This document shows positions 10,401 through 19,361 of a stretch of 64,000 nucleotides of DNA, one piece after another. A model generated the notes under the pieces. That model was not told the origin of the DNA and ran no database searches. It saw only the letters and a program-made list of their open reading frames with translations. The stretch's first letter is position 1. Each line of letters opens with the position of its first letter. The DNA comes from Lachnospiraceae bacterium (lineage in GTDB: Bacteria; Bacillota; Clostridia; Lachnospirales; Lachnospiraceae). The stretch lies in assembly GCA_017450485.1 (NCBI GenBank), contig JAFSTN010000020.1, positions 25,374-89,373 on the forward strand, read 5' to 3'. A program made the position numbers and the translations under genes.

Positions 10401-10951
10401 TGCTGCAGCTGACCGTATATATGGATATTGCACTTAAAATAACGACCGATACCATACCTGCCGGCATGCTCTATTATCATATGGATGACCCCGTGGTGGA
10501 TGCGGATGAGAGCATATCGGACGAGGAAGCCCGCAATCTGGTCCGCCGCGACCTCCGGATGAAGGGTGTGGTAAACAGTGACCCCGATATAGCGAAACTG
10601 ATGGACGGATCGCTGGATGCCGGCATCAGATCCGATGTCATTCCGTTGACCTATACGAAGAACAATACACCTGACAGGTATTCAAAGGCATACTCGACGG
10701 AAGAACTGAAACTGATGCTCGGATATGCCGAGAAAAAGATGGACGAGCTGACATCCGGGATCATGGACGGGTGCATAGATGTCCATCCTTCATACATGAA
10801 AGGTTCGGATGCTCCGTGCAAATGGTGTGATTACGCATCGGTGTGCCATATAGCCTCACGTATACCGGGATATGAGAAGTCGGAGTACAGCGATGATCCG
10901 GCTACGATCCCGGATATCATGAGAAAGGCTGTATCCGGCAATAAGGACTGA
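7499..10951 (+). CDS. addB: ATP-dependent helicase/nuclease subunit B
   Basis: AddB pairs with AddA to resect double-strand breaks for recombination, the Firmicutes counterpart of RecBCD. Residues 8-16 carry a Walker A motif (CGPSGSGKST). The C-terminal RecB-type nuclease has RIVDYKSGNKDF. The Fe-S cluster ligands are visible as an early Cys in SRLERFAGCAYAHF and the late C-x2-C-x5-C in CKWCDYASVC. The 1150-residue length fits. The stop is followed one base later by the addA ATG. Two copies of the GTTTACATAA motif lie inside, at 8943 (+) and 9539 (- strand). Confidence 0.95.
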   Translation: MSVRFVCGPSGSGKSTYIQHKIIEESLTDPERKYLLIVPDQFTMQMQKRLIELHPYHAFSNIEILSFSRLSHRILEETGGAVPVLDDTGKSLIIRRIAEEVKPRLTVMSGRLDRIGFIHEVKSAISEFMQYGHDPDSLDRMIGCIQDHPTLKHKLHDLEIIYRAFMEYKADAYVTSEETLDIVRRNLHKSTLVRGSVLAFDGFTGFTPIQERVIQELMVLADRVFFAFTTEDGADPHKQPAPEDMFRLSWRSVNRLSVLADEARVPEEPPVILSLTGKGNASVDITSNKPADLISLERNLFRYPFRQYTGKPGSVRIYRASNIAEEVTDTFQRITALISGRGYRYRDIAIVVGDMASYADGISRTAASLGIPVYMDYSRSVLLSPFIEAILSAYEVLRSDYACESIIRHMRTGFGPLSMEETDELENFLMARGIRGRRAFDRVWTCGEPDPGNDTEAASARRIVKYQRINSIREKVRDHFASLHNTEKTIRSYSERLYEFMSSGGMYERLMNMAARFTEDGDRTSAMQYEQVFDRVCELLDQIVSLTGDSCVDEDEFRHILEAGLGEIRLGSIPGESDQIMVGDIIRTRLESVKVLFLLGANDENIPGRMSTGGIISDPDREYLKGLEDIELAPTPREQIFTQRLYLYMNMTKPTDGLIVSYRTSDEKGSPIQASYLIHTLCKLFPEVSHFRSTETHTVDGVTAPADRLSVAEVCADMMREYSGGRLNGAERDRLAVLCRVMESGGDADILEGIRRMSTLHYTHTPLSASLAEELYGSVMQTSVSRLERFAGCAYAHFLSYGLKLRERSEYSFENNNMGDVYHRALEEFSKRARNEASGWEGLSDADADAWVDEIMDRLIDTYGDTILISNNRNIAMSNRLRRIVKRSVDTIRYQVGAGKFIPTFFEHGFNEKRTYKTEDGTERSYRLIGKIDRVDICETEQDKYLRIVDYKSGNKDFNIAALYHGLMLQLTVYMDIALKITTDTIPAGMLYYHMDDPVVDADESISDEEARNLVRRDLRMKGVVNSDPDIAKLMDGSLDAGIRSDVIPLTYTKNNTPDRYSKAYSTEELKLMLGYAEKKMDELTSGIMDGCIDVHPSYMKGSDAPCKWCDYASVCHIASRIPGYEKSEYSDDPATIPDIMRKAVSGNKD

Positions 10952-10952
10952 G

Positions 10953-13900
10953 ATGGGAATTGAGTTTACCGAAGATCAGAAAAAAATAATAGAAGCCAGA
11001 GACTGCAGTCTGATAGTATCCGCGGCCGCCGGCAGCGGTAAGACAGCCGTGCTCGTGGAGCGTATCATAGGTCTGATCACAGATCCGGAGAAACCCGTTG
11101 ACATAGACACTCTTCTGGTGGTTACCTTTACGAATGCCGCTGCGGCGCAGATGAAGGACAAGATACGCGAAGCCATTACAAAACGGCTGGAGGAATCACC
11201 GGATGATCCCAATCTGCTCAGGCAGTCCACGTTGATCCACAATGCGAGGATATCGACCATTGATTCCTTCTGTCAGTATGTATTGCGCAATTCTTTTGCG
11301 GATATTGACATAGATCCCGGATTCCGTATCGCCGAGCCGGGCGAGAATTCCCTGCTCGAAGCCGATGTACTGGATCATCTTATCGAGGAGAAATACGGGA
11401 GCGGGGACGAGGAGTTCCTGTATATGGCGGATCATCTGGCTCCCGGAGCACGTGATTCCGGTGTGGCCGACGCGGTGTCCCATATATACAGGGTGGCGGA
11501 ATCCGATCCCTGGCCCTATGAGTGGCTGAAGCTGCGTATGCTGGATCATGCTATTCCCGAAGGCGGGGAACTGCCCGATGTGATAATATCCCGGGTACGT
11601 GACAGGATCATAAAAGAAATAATAATAACACTTGATATTTACGAGAAAGCCCTGAACCTGGCTGATATCGGGGGCCTTCATGCAGACTATATCAGAGTGA
11701 TCGAAACGGAGAGGGATGCTCTTAAAAACGTTTACGGGAGCATCGTGAATAATGAGTCTGCCAGCTATGATGAGATGGTTCGACTGATCGGAACCCTGTC
11801 TTATGAGTCACTTTCCCGCAAATCCAATCCCGATGAAGATAAGGCGATAAGGGAACGTGTCAGGAATATGCGTACCCGGGCCAAAACCGGGATGGAGAAG
11901 TTAAGGGACTCATACCTGTCCACCACATCCGCCGAAGCCGCTGACAGGATCAGGGCCTGTGAACGGACGATAACGGCTCTGTGCCGGCTGACCATGGATT
12001 ATATGGATGCACTCAGGGCCGCCAAGGCTGACAGGGGCATACTTTCTTTTGCGGATTGCGAACACTATGCGCTGGATATACTGGTCCGCAGATGCGACGA
12101 CGGGACCCCGGAGTTCACTGATGCCGCATCACAGTACAGGAGCTTTTTCAGTTACGTGTTCATAGACGAATATCAGGACTCCAACATGATACAGGAGCTG
12201 ATACTGTCAGCGGTGTCCGGAGAGAGCGAAGGCGTCTATAACCGATTTATGGTCGGTGATGTCAAGCAGTCGATATACAGGTTCAGACAGGCCGAGCCCG
12301 AGATATTCATAAGCCGCTATCATGAATACGGATACGAAGATAAGGACAGACGTAAAATTGATCTTAACCGTAATTTCCGCAGCCGCAGTCAGGTTCTGGA
12401 TTCGTGTAACGCACTTTTTGAACGTGTCATGACCGAGGCTGACGGTGGCGCGGATTATGACGAGCATGCGTCGCTTAAGTACGGTGCCGGCTATCCGGAA
12501 GCGGGAGAAAACGATTATACCACCGAGCTGGTTTTTACCGATGCTGCTGAAGGTGCATCTTCGGACCGGGCCATGACGGAGGGTGAGGCGATCGCCCGGC
12601 GTATAGATGCGCTGATGGCAGAGGGAATGACGGTATGGGACCCGGATGCAGGGAGCATGCGTCCCTTAAGATACGGGGATATAGTCATACTCTACAGGGC
12701 GAGCGTTCCCGAAGCCGAGTGCTATAAGCGTGTTCTCGAGAGCCGTTCGATACCGGCACAGCTCACCGGAAGTTCGGGATATTTTGCTACCTATGAGATA
12801 TCGACGCTTATGAATCTGCTCCGGATCATAGTCAATCCCCTGCAGGACATTACTTTCTACGGAACTATGGAATCGGTTATAGGCGGTTTCGCACCGGAGG
12901 AGATCGCAGGCATAAGTCTGGCATACAGACGGTCGCTCCCGGAGGGTGTGTCACCCGGAGAGGGCTATATGTATGAAGCCTGCCGTCTGGCTGCTGCGGG
13001 GGGCGATGAGAAAGTGAGCGTATTTCTCGATATGCTCGGCCGCTATCGTGAACTCTCGGAATATGCGAGTGTGGATGAACTGCTCAGTGTGATCCTGAAC
13101 GATACCTCATACAGGACGTTGATGCTGGCGATGCGCGGAGGCCCCAGACGAGTGGCCAATGTGGATATGCTTATACGTAAGGCTGCGGATTTCGCGGGAA
13201 CATCATACTTCGGTCTGTACAACTTCATCAGGTATATCGATCTGATGAAGAAGGCCGAAACAGATGACGACGAGGCTGAAGCTCCCGGCGAGATGATGGA
13301 TACAGTAAGGATCATGAGCATACATAAGAGCAAGGGACTGGAGTTTCCGGTCGTCATAGTCGCCAGAGAGGGCAGCGAATTCAACCTGCAGGATTCCAGG
13401 AGCACGGTGATATGCGATCACAGAGCAGGTATAGGCATCAAGCATATCAATACGCGCAAAAGGATCAAATACGACAATCTGATGTACAGGTATGTGGCTG
13501 ATTCGATAATCGACCAGTCAGTGGCCGAGGAGATGCGTATACAGTATGTTGCCATGACCAGAGCCAAAGAAAAGCTCATCATTATGGCGACCATGAAGGA
13601 TGAGCGCGGCAAAAACGATCCCGATACGGATATTTCCAAACTCGTGATCAAAAGACCCGATAAGCCGGCAGCATATATAGACTGGTATCTGCAGTGCCTG
13701 TGTGATGCACAGGATACTGACCGGCTGGAGGTGACCTGCGAGCGCAGATCCGAACCGTCCCTGCATATCACATATTACAAATCCGATATGTCCGCCGTAT
13801 CGGTAGAAGCCGACTCATTGATGGGAGCGGTTGATACTGAGGTCCGTATGCGTGAGCTGGCAGATATATCAGGGATCGAAGATGCCGTTGGTGGGTCCGA

Positions 13901-14693
13901 TCCGTACAGGAACTATCTGGATGGAATATACGCATATGAATATCCTCATACGGATCTGAGCGGACTCTATACCAAGACATCCGTGTCAGTGCTCAAGCAT
14001 GCGGCGATGCCCGAGGAAGTGCCGGCACACGAGATGATACGCGGAGAGATCGACGATACCGCCGAAGGAACTGAGGCCTGTACGGCTCCCATCCCCCGGT
14101 TCATTTCCGGAACAGCGGATAAACCCGGAGCTACGGTCAGAGGTTCGGCTTTTCACAGGATAATGGAGTTGTTTGATTTTTCCGGTTTACATAACACCAC
14201 AGCCGAGGCGTCAACCGCTGGCGGGACGGCAACCGCCGCAGCCGAAGAACTTTCCGCTCAGATCGAAAGAAGCACGGCAGACGGAACATTATCCGAAGTG
14301 GAGAAGCGTATCCTGGATGATCCGGGAGAATCCGGGCGTATCGTAGAATTCCTGGAAAGTGACACCGCCTCCCGTATGGCACGGGCACAGGAGGCAGGCA
14401 GACTGTATCGTGAAGCGCCTTTCATGATGGGAATCCCGGCCTCTCGTGTCGATGAGAGATTTCCAGATGATGAAACAGTACTCATTCAGGGTATTATTGA
14501 TGTATATTGGATAGAAGATGACGGTGCCGTGATCCTGGATTATAAGACCGATCGCGTACACAGTGCATCCCGTCTGATCGATCTATACAGGACTCAGCTG
14601 GACTATTACGGATATGCACTTGAGCAGATGCATATCCCGGTGAAAGAGAAGCTTATTTATTCGTTTGAACTCGGAGAGATCATATCCCTCTGA
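10953..14693 (+). CDS. addA: ATP-dependent helicase/nuclease subunit A
   Basis: AddA is the UvrD-like 3'-5' helicase and nuclease subunit of AddAB. Motifs in order are VSAAAGSGKTAVLVERI (Walker A), TFTNAAAAQMK (Ia), VFIDEYQDSN (Walker B), VGDVKQSIYRFRQAEP (III), MSIHKSKGLEFPVV (V) and VAMTRAKEKL (VI). The C-terminal nuclease has ILDYKTDR. At 1246 residues it has full length. Residues about 1080-1130 are Ala/Thr-rich and look like a variable linker; one GTTTACATAA copy (14185) lies just before it. Confidence 0.96.
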   Translation: MGIEFTEDQKKIIEARDCSLIVSAAAGSGKTAVLVERIIGLITDPEKPVDIDTLLVVTFTNAAAAQMKDKIREAITKRLEESPDDPNLLRQSTLIHNARISTIDSFCQYVLRNSFADIDIDPGFRIAEPGENSLLEADVLDHLIEEKYGSGDEEFLYMADHLAPGARDSGVADAVSHIYRVAESDPWPYEWLKLRMLDHAIPEGGELPDVIISRVRDRIIKEIIITLDIYEKALNLADIGGLHADYIRVIETERDALKNVYGSIVNNESASYDEMVRLIGTLSYESLSRKSNPDEDKAIRERVRNMRTRAKTGMEKLRDSYLSTTSAEAADRIRACERTITALCRLTMDYMDALRAAKADRGILSFADCEHYALDILVRRCDDGTPEFTDAASQYRSFFSYVFIDEYQDSNMIQELILSAVSGESEGVYNRFMVGDVKQSIYRFRQAEPEIFISRYHEYGYEDKDRRKIDLNRNFRSRSQVLDSCNALFERVMTEADGGADYDEHASLKYGAGYPEAGENDYTTELVFTDAAEGASSDRAMTEGEAIARRIDALMAEGMTVWDPDAGSMRPLRYGDIVILYRASVPEAECYKRVLESRSIPAQLTGSSGYFATYEISTLMNLLRIIVNPLQDITFYGTMESVIGGFAPEEIAGISLAYRRSLPEGVSPGEGYMYEACRLAAAGGDEKVSVFLDMLGRYRELSEYASVDELLSVILNDTSYRTLMLAMRGGPRRVANVDMLIRKAADFAGTSYFGLYNFIRYIDLMKKAETDDDEAEAPGEMMDTVRIMSIHKSKGLEFPVVIVAREGSEFNLQDSRSTVICDHRAGIGIKHINTRKRIKYDNLMYRYVADSIIDQSVAEEMRIQYVAMTRAKEKLIIMATMKDERGKNDPDTDISKLVIKRPDKPAAYIDWYLQCLCDAQDTDRLEVTCERRSEPSLHITYYKSDMSAVSVEADSLMGAVDTEVRMRELADISGIEDAVGGSDPYRNYLDGIYAYEYPHTDLSGLYTKTSVSVLKHAAMPEEVPAHEMIRGEIDDTAEGTEACTAPIPRFISGTADKPGATVRGSAFHRIMELFDFSGLHNTTAEASTAGGTATAAAEELSAQIERSTADGTLSEVEKRILDDPGESGRIVEFLESDTASRMARAQEAGRLYREAPFMMGIPASRVDERFPDDETVLIQGIIDVYWIEDDGAVILDYKTDRVHSASRLIDLYRTQLDYYGYALEQMHIPVKEKLIYSFELGEIISL

Positions 14694-14709
14694 TATTGTG
14701 GTTTGATTT

Positions 14710-15603
14710 ATGGGCAGATCGTTCAAAAAAGTCATATATGTATTGATGCCGTTTCTGGCGTATTATGTGGTGCATGATATGACCAGATTCTTTATGATGT
14801 ACGTTCTTCAGCTCATTTCCTCGAAGAATGCCGGGGTTTACTCCTATATCAGGGCACATGACACTTTTGTTTCGGGATTCATATCTCTTTTGGATATGCT
14901 TCTGGGAGCACTGGTACTGATCATACTTATGAAGAGGGACGAGGAGGAACTGTCGATCTGGGATTATGTAAACCTAAATGGCATCAGCTTTTACAGAAAA
15001 GACCGTATACACCCCGCATGGTTCAGCTGGGTGCTGCTCACGATCCAGGCTGTCAGCATGGCACTCGGGATAAATATCCTGATCAAGCTGTCCGGGCTGA
15101 TGGAAATATCATCATACAGTGAGACGTCGGGTGCTCAATACTCGATCCCGGTCTGGTTCGGCCTGCTGCTTTACGGAGTGATATCACCCGGGGTGGAGGA
15201 GCTGCTGTTCAGACTGATATTCTACGGCCGTATGAAGAGACGCTTTCATATAGGTATCGCAGTGGTTGTCAGTTCGATGTTTTTCGGATTGTATCACCGC
15301 AATCTGGTACAGGGGATATACGGATTCGCGATGGGTATGCTCATGTGTCTTGCATGTGAGTATGTTCATACCGTGATCGGGGCACTTTTGATGCATTCGG
15401 CAGCCAATCTGACCGTCTATCTGCTGGGGATCACCGGCGTGCTCGGAAAGCTTGATTCACCGGTCTGCTGTATCATATTCATATGCATCGGATGTCTGAC
15501 CGTTGTGGCGGAAATCTTCTACAGCAGACAGTCTGTGAGGCGCTTCGGTGTGATCGAAGGCGTCGATCATGTCGGTTGTTTCTACGTGGATCCCTTGTTA
15601 TAA
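14710..15603 (+). CDS. CPBP family intramembrane protein (Abi/CAAX-protease type)
   Basis: This is a 297-residue multi-pass membrane protein with the CPBP family motifs. EELLFRLIFYG gives the paired glutamates and EExxxR, and FGLYHRNLVQGIYG gives the FxxxH-like motif; HSAANL supplies a further conserved histidine. Family members are glutamic-type intramembrane proteases or bacteriocin self-immunity factors. No bacteriocin gene is seen nearby, so the substrate is unknown. No strong Shine-Dalgarno precedes the ATG. One reverse copy of the GTTTACATAA motif lies at 14964. Confidence 0.85.
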   Translation: MGRSFKKVIYVLMPFLAYYVVHDMTRFFMMYVLQLISSKNAGVYSYIRAHDTFVSGFISLLDMLLGALVLIILMKRDEEELSIWDYVNLNGISFYRKDRIHPAWFSWVLLTIQAVSMALGINILIKLSGLMEISSYSETSGAQYSIPVWFGLLLYGVISPGVEELLFRLIFYGRMKRRFHIGIAVVVSSMFFGLYHRNLVQGIYGFAMGMLMCLACEYVHTVIGALLMHSAANLTVYLLGITGVLGKLDSPVCCIIFICIGCLTVVAEIFYSRQSVRRFGVIEGVDHVGCFYVDPLL

Positions 15604-15654
15604 TAATCGTTAGTATCTTTTTATTCTGTTTTTTTCGCTGAAAGGACACAACTT

Positions 15655-17022
15655 ATGAAAGAGCTCAAACCCATTACAAATAAACTGCTGTGGATATTCG
15701 CTGTTGGTCAGTTTGGATGGAGCCTGTTGTCGGGCGTGGTATCAAACTGGATGGTATATTATTACACAGGCAGTCCAGATGCGCAGAATCCCAATACCGG
15801 ACTGTTCGCATCAGGAATAACTCAGGAGCCGATACTTTTTAAACTCACGCTTTTCGGACTCGTGCTTGCGGTAGGGCGTATATTTGATGCCATTACGGAT
15901 CCGCTGATCGCAGGATGGTCCGATCGCAGCAACTATAAGAACGGACGCCGCATACCTTTTATGCGTGCCATGGCAGTACCGTTTGCACTGTGTACCATAG
16001 GTCTGTTCGTTATCCCCCAGACCGGAGCCGTGGTTGTCAACGACGTTCTGCTGTTTGCGCTTCTTATCGTATTCTATCTGTTCATGACGATGTTCTGCAC
16101 ACCTTACAATGCCCTGATTGCAGAACTCGGTGACACTCAGCAGCACAGGATCAACGTCTCCACGTATATTTCATTTACTTTTATCGTAGGTCAGAGCATA
16201 TCCTTCCTGCTTCCGAACCTCGCAGGGGCACTTGAGGGTGCGGTGGGGCAGAAGGGTTCCATCCGTCTGGCGGTAGCCATTATGGCTTCCATAGCATGTG
16301 CAGCCATGCTGATTGCCGCGTTCTATATCAATGAGCGCGATTACATCGATTCGAAACCCAGTGAGACGAAGCCTTTCAGCTCACTTATCAAGACTTTTTC
16401 CAACGGACAGTTCCGCAGGTTTGTATACAGTGATGTGATCTATTTCTTTGCACTTACCCTGTTTCAGACCGGACTCGCTTTTTATGAGACCAAGCTTATG
16501 GAGATCGAGGATACCTGGACATTCGTGCTGACCGCCACCATGACGGCCATAAGTGTCTGCCTGTATCCTGTAGTCAATATTCTGGCGAAGAAGATCGGCA
16601 AGAAAAATCTGATCATTATCGGCTTCTTCTCTTATTGTGTTGTATTTGCGATCACTGCTGCATGCGGAAAAGGACTGCACTGGGGCTTCATAGTGGCTGT
16701 CACGGCAGCAGTGCCGATGGCTATCCTCGGCATACTGCCTCAGGCTTGCGTGGCCGATGTTGCGGAGCTTACACGACTTGAGACCGGTGAGGACAGGAGC
16801 GGTATGTTCTTTGCCGCACGAACATTTGCATTTAAGATGGGCCAGGCACTTGCCATGGTAATCTTCACATCCGTGACGGTATCCCAGACCACAGGCAGCT
16901 ACAGGGCCACCGCGATCATCGCCTTTGTTACCTGTCTCATCGGAGCACTTCTGTTCTTTGCATTTGATGAAAAGATGATCCTGGGGCGTATTCGTGAACT
17001 CAGAGGAAGCGACGAGATCTGA
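15655..17022 (+). CDS. MFS transporter of the GPH (glycoside-pentoside-hexuronide) type
   Basis: This 455-residue protein has about 12 membrane segments. It carries the MelB/GPH-like cation-sugar symporter motif near residue 80 (DAITDPLIAGWSDRS) and later FCTPYNALIAELG. Proteins of this type bring in glycosides or related sugars with Na+ or H+. GAAAGGA lies before the ATG at normal spacing. The substrate cannot be told: no glycosidase or sugar regulator is adjacent. The stop overlaps the next start (TGATG), so it is probably co-transcribed with the TPR lipoprotein. Confidence 0.85.
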   Translation: MKELKPITNKLLWIFAVGQFGWSLLSGVVSNWMVYYYTGSPDAQNPNTGLFASGITQEPILFKLTLFGLVLAVGRIFDAITDPLIAGWSDRSNYKNGRRIPFMRAMAVPFALCTIGLFVIPQTGAVVVNDVLLFALLIVFYLFMTMFCTPYNALIAELGDTQQHRINVSTYISFTFIVGQSISFLLPNLAGALEGAVGQKGSIRLAVAIMASIACAAMLIAAFYINERDYIDSKPSETKPFSSLIKTFSNGQFRRFVYSDVIYFFALTLFQTGLAFYETKLMEIEDTWTFVLTATMTAISVCLYPVVNILAKKIGKKNLIIIGFFSYCVVFAITAACGKGLHWGFIVAVTAAVPMAILGILPQACVADVAELTRLETGEDRSGMFFAARTFAFKMGQALAMVIFTSVTVSQTTGSYRATAIIAFVTCLIGALLFFAFDEKMILGRIRELRGSDEI

Positions 17023-18071
17023 TGCTTAAGAAAACGCACGTTATTAACTGCATACTCATCCTTGCAGCCTGCATGCTCGTGCTGACATCATGCGGTAAAG
17101 AGGAGGAATCCTATACCGATACCGGCATGGCTGCTATCGAGGAACTGGATTATACCGGTGCCCTTGAGGCATTTGATTCCGCGCTGGAGGCCGGGGAGGA
17201 TGAGCGCCTCATACTGCGCGGGCAGGGCATGGTCTATATGGCCCAGCTCAGATATGATGAGGCCATAGATGCTTTCATACGCGCGCTGAACTTAAGTACC
17301 GGCGTTCCGGAAGATCTGGATTACGATATCAATTATTATCTGGCAGCGGCGTATTATAAGTCGGGACGCCTGCCTGAGGCAAAAGAGGTATACGATTCCA
17401 TACTGGCTCTTCGTGATGATGAGTATGATGCCTATTATCTCCGGGGTATCGTATTGCTGGAGAGCGGGGATTACGAATCCTCGATCGCGGACTTCCGCAA
17501 AGCAATCAGTATAAACAATAATGACTGCGACATGATAGTGGATGTGTATCAGGTGCTTGCCGCACAGGGATATAAGGAAGCAGGCCGCGAGATCATCAGC
17601 GAGTGCATAGCATCCAAATCGGATATTTCGGACTATGACTACGGGCGTTTTGAGTATTATCTGGGCAACTATGATTCAGCCAAGACCTATCTGGAGAATG
17701 CTGACAAAGGTGACTCGGCTCAGATAACACTGTTTCTTGGACGCACATACGAAGCACTGGGTGACTATAACTACGCCATAAGCCTCTACAATACATATCT
17801 GGATAAGAATCACAATGCACCGAACATCTATAACCAGATGGGATTGTGCCAGATGAAGATGGAGAGATATTCCGAAGCCCTCAGCTCATTTCAGGCAGGC
17901 ATGAATACCGAAGACAAATCGATCATGCAGACACTCAAGTTCAATGAGGTCGTGGCTTACGAATATATGTATGAGTTCAGGACAGCGGCGAACCTGATGA
18001 AGGATTATATAGCCCTGTATCCGGATGATGCCGCGGCATTGAGGGAGTATGAATTCCTCAAGACGAGATAA
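17022..18071 (+). CDS. TPR-repeat lipoprotein
   Basis: This is a 349-residue exported lipoprotein with a lipobox LVLTSC near residue 22, followed by about eight tetratricopeptide-like helical pairs. Examples are YTGALEAFDSALEAG, YDEAIDAFIRALNL, YESSIADFRKAISI and YSEALSSFQAGM. TPR repeats scaffold protein-protein contacts. Partners are unknown. The one-base overlap with the transporter gene suggests joint expression. Confidence 0.85.
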   Translation: MLKKTHVINCILILAACMLVLTSCGKEEESYTDTGMAAIEELDYTGALEAFDSALEAGEDERLILRGQGMVYMAQLRYDEAIDAFIRALNLSTGVPEDLDYDINYYLAAAYYKSGRLPEAKEVYDSILALRDDEYDAYYLRGIVLLESGDYESSIADFRKAISINNNDCDMIVDVYQVLAAQGYKEAGREIISECIASKSDISDYDYGRFEYYLGNYDSAKTYLENADKGDSAQITLFLGRTYEALGDYNYAISLYNTYLDKNHNAPNIYNQMGLCQMKMERYSEALSSFQAGMNTEDKSIMQTLKFNEVVAYEYMYEFRTAANLMKDYIALYPDDAAALREYEFLKTR

Positions 18072-18126
18072 GATAAAGATCAGGACAGGATCAGATTACG
18101 ATTTAGACAGTGGAGGATCATGCGAT

Positions 18127-19068
18127 ATGATCAACAAGTTAACCGACAGGATCAAAAAGACCGGAGCACCCATAGTTGTAGGGCTGGATCCGAACCTCAG
18201 ATTCGTTCCGGAACAGATAAAAAAAGCAGCATATGAAGAGTTCGGGGAGACTCCCGAAGGCGCCGCCGAGGCGGTATGGCAGTTCAATAAAGCCATCGTG
18301 GATGCAGTATACGATCTGATACCCGCGGTCAAACCGCAGATAGCCATGTATGAGCAGTTTGGCCTGCCCGGTATGGCTGCTTACAAGAAGACCGTAGATT
18401 ACTGTCATGATCGCGGACTGATCGTCATAGGGGATGTGAAGCGCGGAGATATCGGATCGACATCCGAATCATACGCGATCGCACATCTGGGACATATAAA
18501 GATCGGATCGACAGAGCATGCCCTGTTTGACGAGGATTTTGCCACGGTCAATCCTTATCTGGGCAGCGACGGAGTTAAGCCATTTATAGATGTGTGCCGT
18601 GTGGAGCACAAGGGCATCTTCGTGCTGGTCAAGACATCCAACCCGTCCAGCGGTGAGTTTCAGGACAGACAGGTCATCGCTGAAGACGGCAGAACACGCA
18701 GACTGTATGAGCTGGTCGGTGAGCAGGTGGATGCGTGGGGGGCCGATCTGATGGGTGAAGGATACAGCTATGTGGGCGCCGTGGTGGGTGCCACTTATCC
18801 CGAGGAGGGACGCATCCTGCGGGAGATCATGCCCAAGGCTTATATACTGGTGCCGGGCTATGGGGCACAGGGCGGACGCGGAGCCGATCTGGTCCATTTC
18901 TTTGATAAGGACGGACTTGGCGCGATAGTCAATTCCTCCAGAGGTATCATAGCCGCATATCAGAACGATAAATATGCTTCATACGGTCCCGAAGCACACG
19001 CAGATGCATCCCGCGCCGCAGTGGAAGACATGATCGCCGATATACGCGGAGCATTGGAAAACAGATAA
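18127..19068 (+). CDS. pyrF: Orotidine 5'-phosphate decarboxylase (type 2)
   Basis: PyrF catalyses the last step of UMP synthesis. The 313-residue length and the motifs VGLDPNLRFVP, GDVKRGDIGSTS (catalytic Asp-Lys-Asp array) and PGYGAQGG mark the longer type-2 subfamily. I choose the ATG at 18127 with GGAGG about ten bases upstream. An in-frame ATG at 18049 overlaps the TPR gene and adds residues unlike the family. No other pyr genes lie nearby. Confidence 0.95.
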   Translation: MINKLTDRIKKTGAPIVVGLDPNLRFVPEQIKKAAYEEFGETPEGAAEAVWQFNKAIVDAVYDLIPAVKPQIAMYEQFGLPGMAAYKKTVDYCHDRGLIVIGDVKRGDIGSTSESYAIAHLGHIKIGSTEHALFDEDFATVNPYLGSDGVKPFIDVCRVEHKGIFVLVKTSNPSSGEFQDRQVIAEDGRTRRLYELVGEQVDAWGADLMGEGYSYVGAVVGATYPEEGRILREIMPKAYILVPGYGAQGGRGADLVHFFDKDGLGAIVNSSRGIIAAYQNDKYASYGPEAHADASRAAVEDMIADIRGALENR

Positions 19069-19070
19069 TC

Positions 19071-19361
19071 ATGAAGAAAAGAACAGTCAAACAGAATATA
19101 GCTCTGATCGGGGTGATCCTTATCGTGATCATGATCCTGGCAACGCTGATCACGGCTTTTGCAGATCCGACAGGCAGATACTTCAGAAGCTGTCTGATAG
19201 TGACGATAGCACTTCCGATCGCATTATGGGTGTTCATGTGGGCATACGGAGCCATGATGCATAAGCACACTCCCGCGAGCTTCGACCTGGGCGGTGCTGA
19301 TAAGCCTTCCGCTGCGGACGGCATGGAGAGTGCCGGTACGGATACGGAAACCGATGAGTAG
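19071..19361 (+). CDS. Small two-segment membrane protein of unknown function
   Basis: This 96-residue protein starts two bases after pyrF. It has a basic N-terminus, hydrophobic stretches at about residues 9-31 and 40-60, and a hydrophilic acidic tail ending TDTETDE. I recognise no family. Its stop lies inside the next gene's first codons (ATGAGTAG), so it is coupled to the DUF3810 gene and may act with it. Confidence 0.7.
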   Translation: MKKRTVKQNIALIGVILIVIMILATLITAFADPTGRYFRSCLIVTIALPIALWVFMWAYGAMMHKHTPASFDLGGADKPSAADGMESAGTDTETDE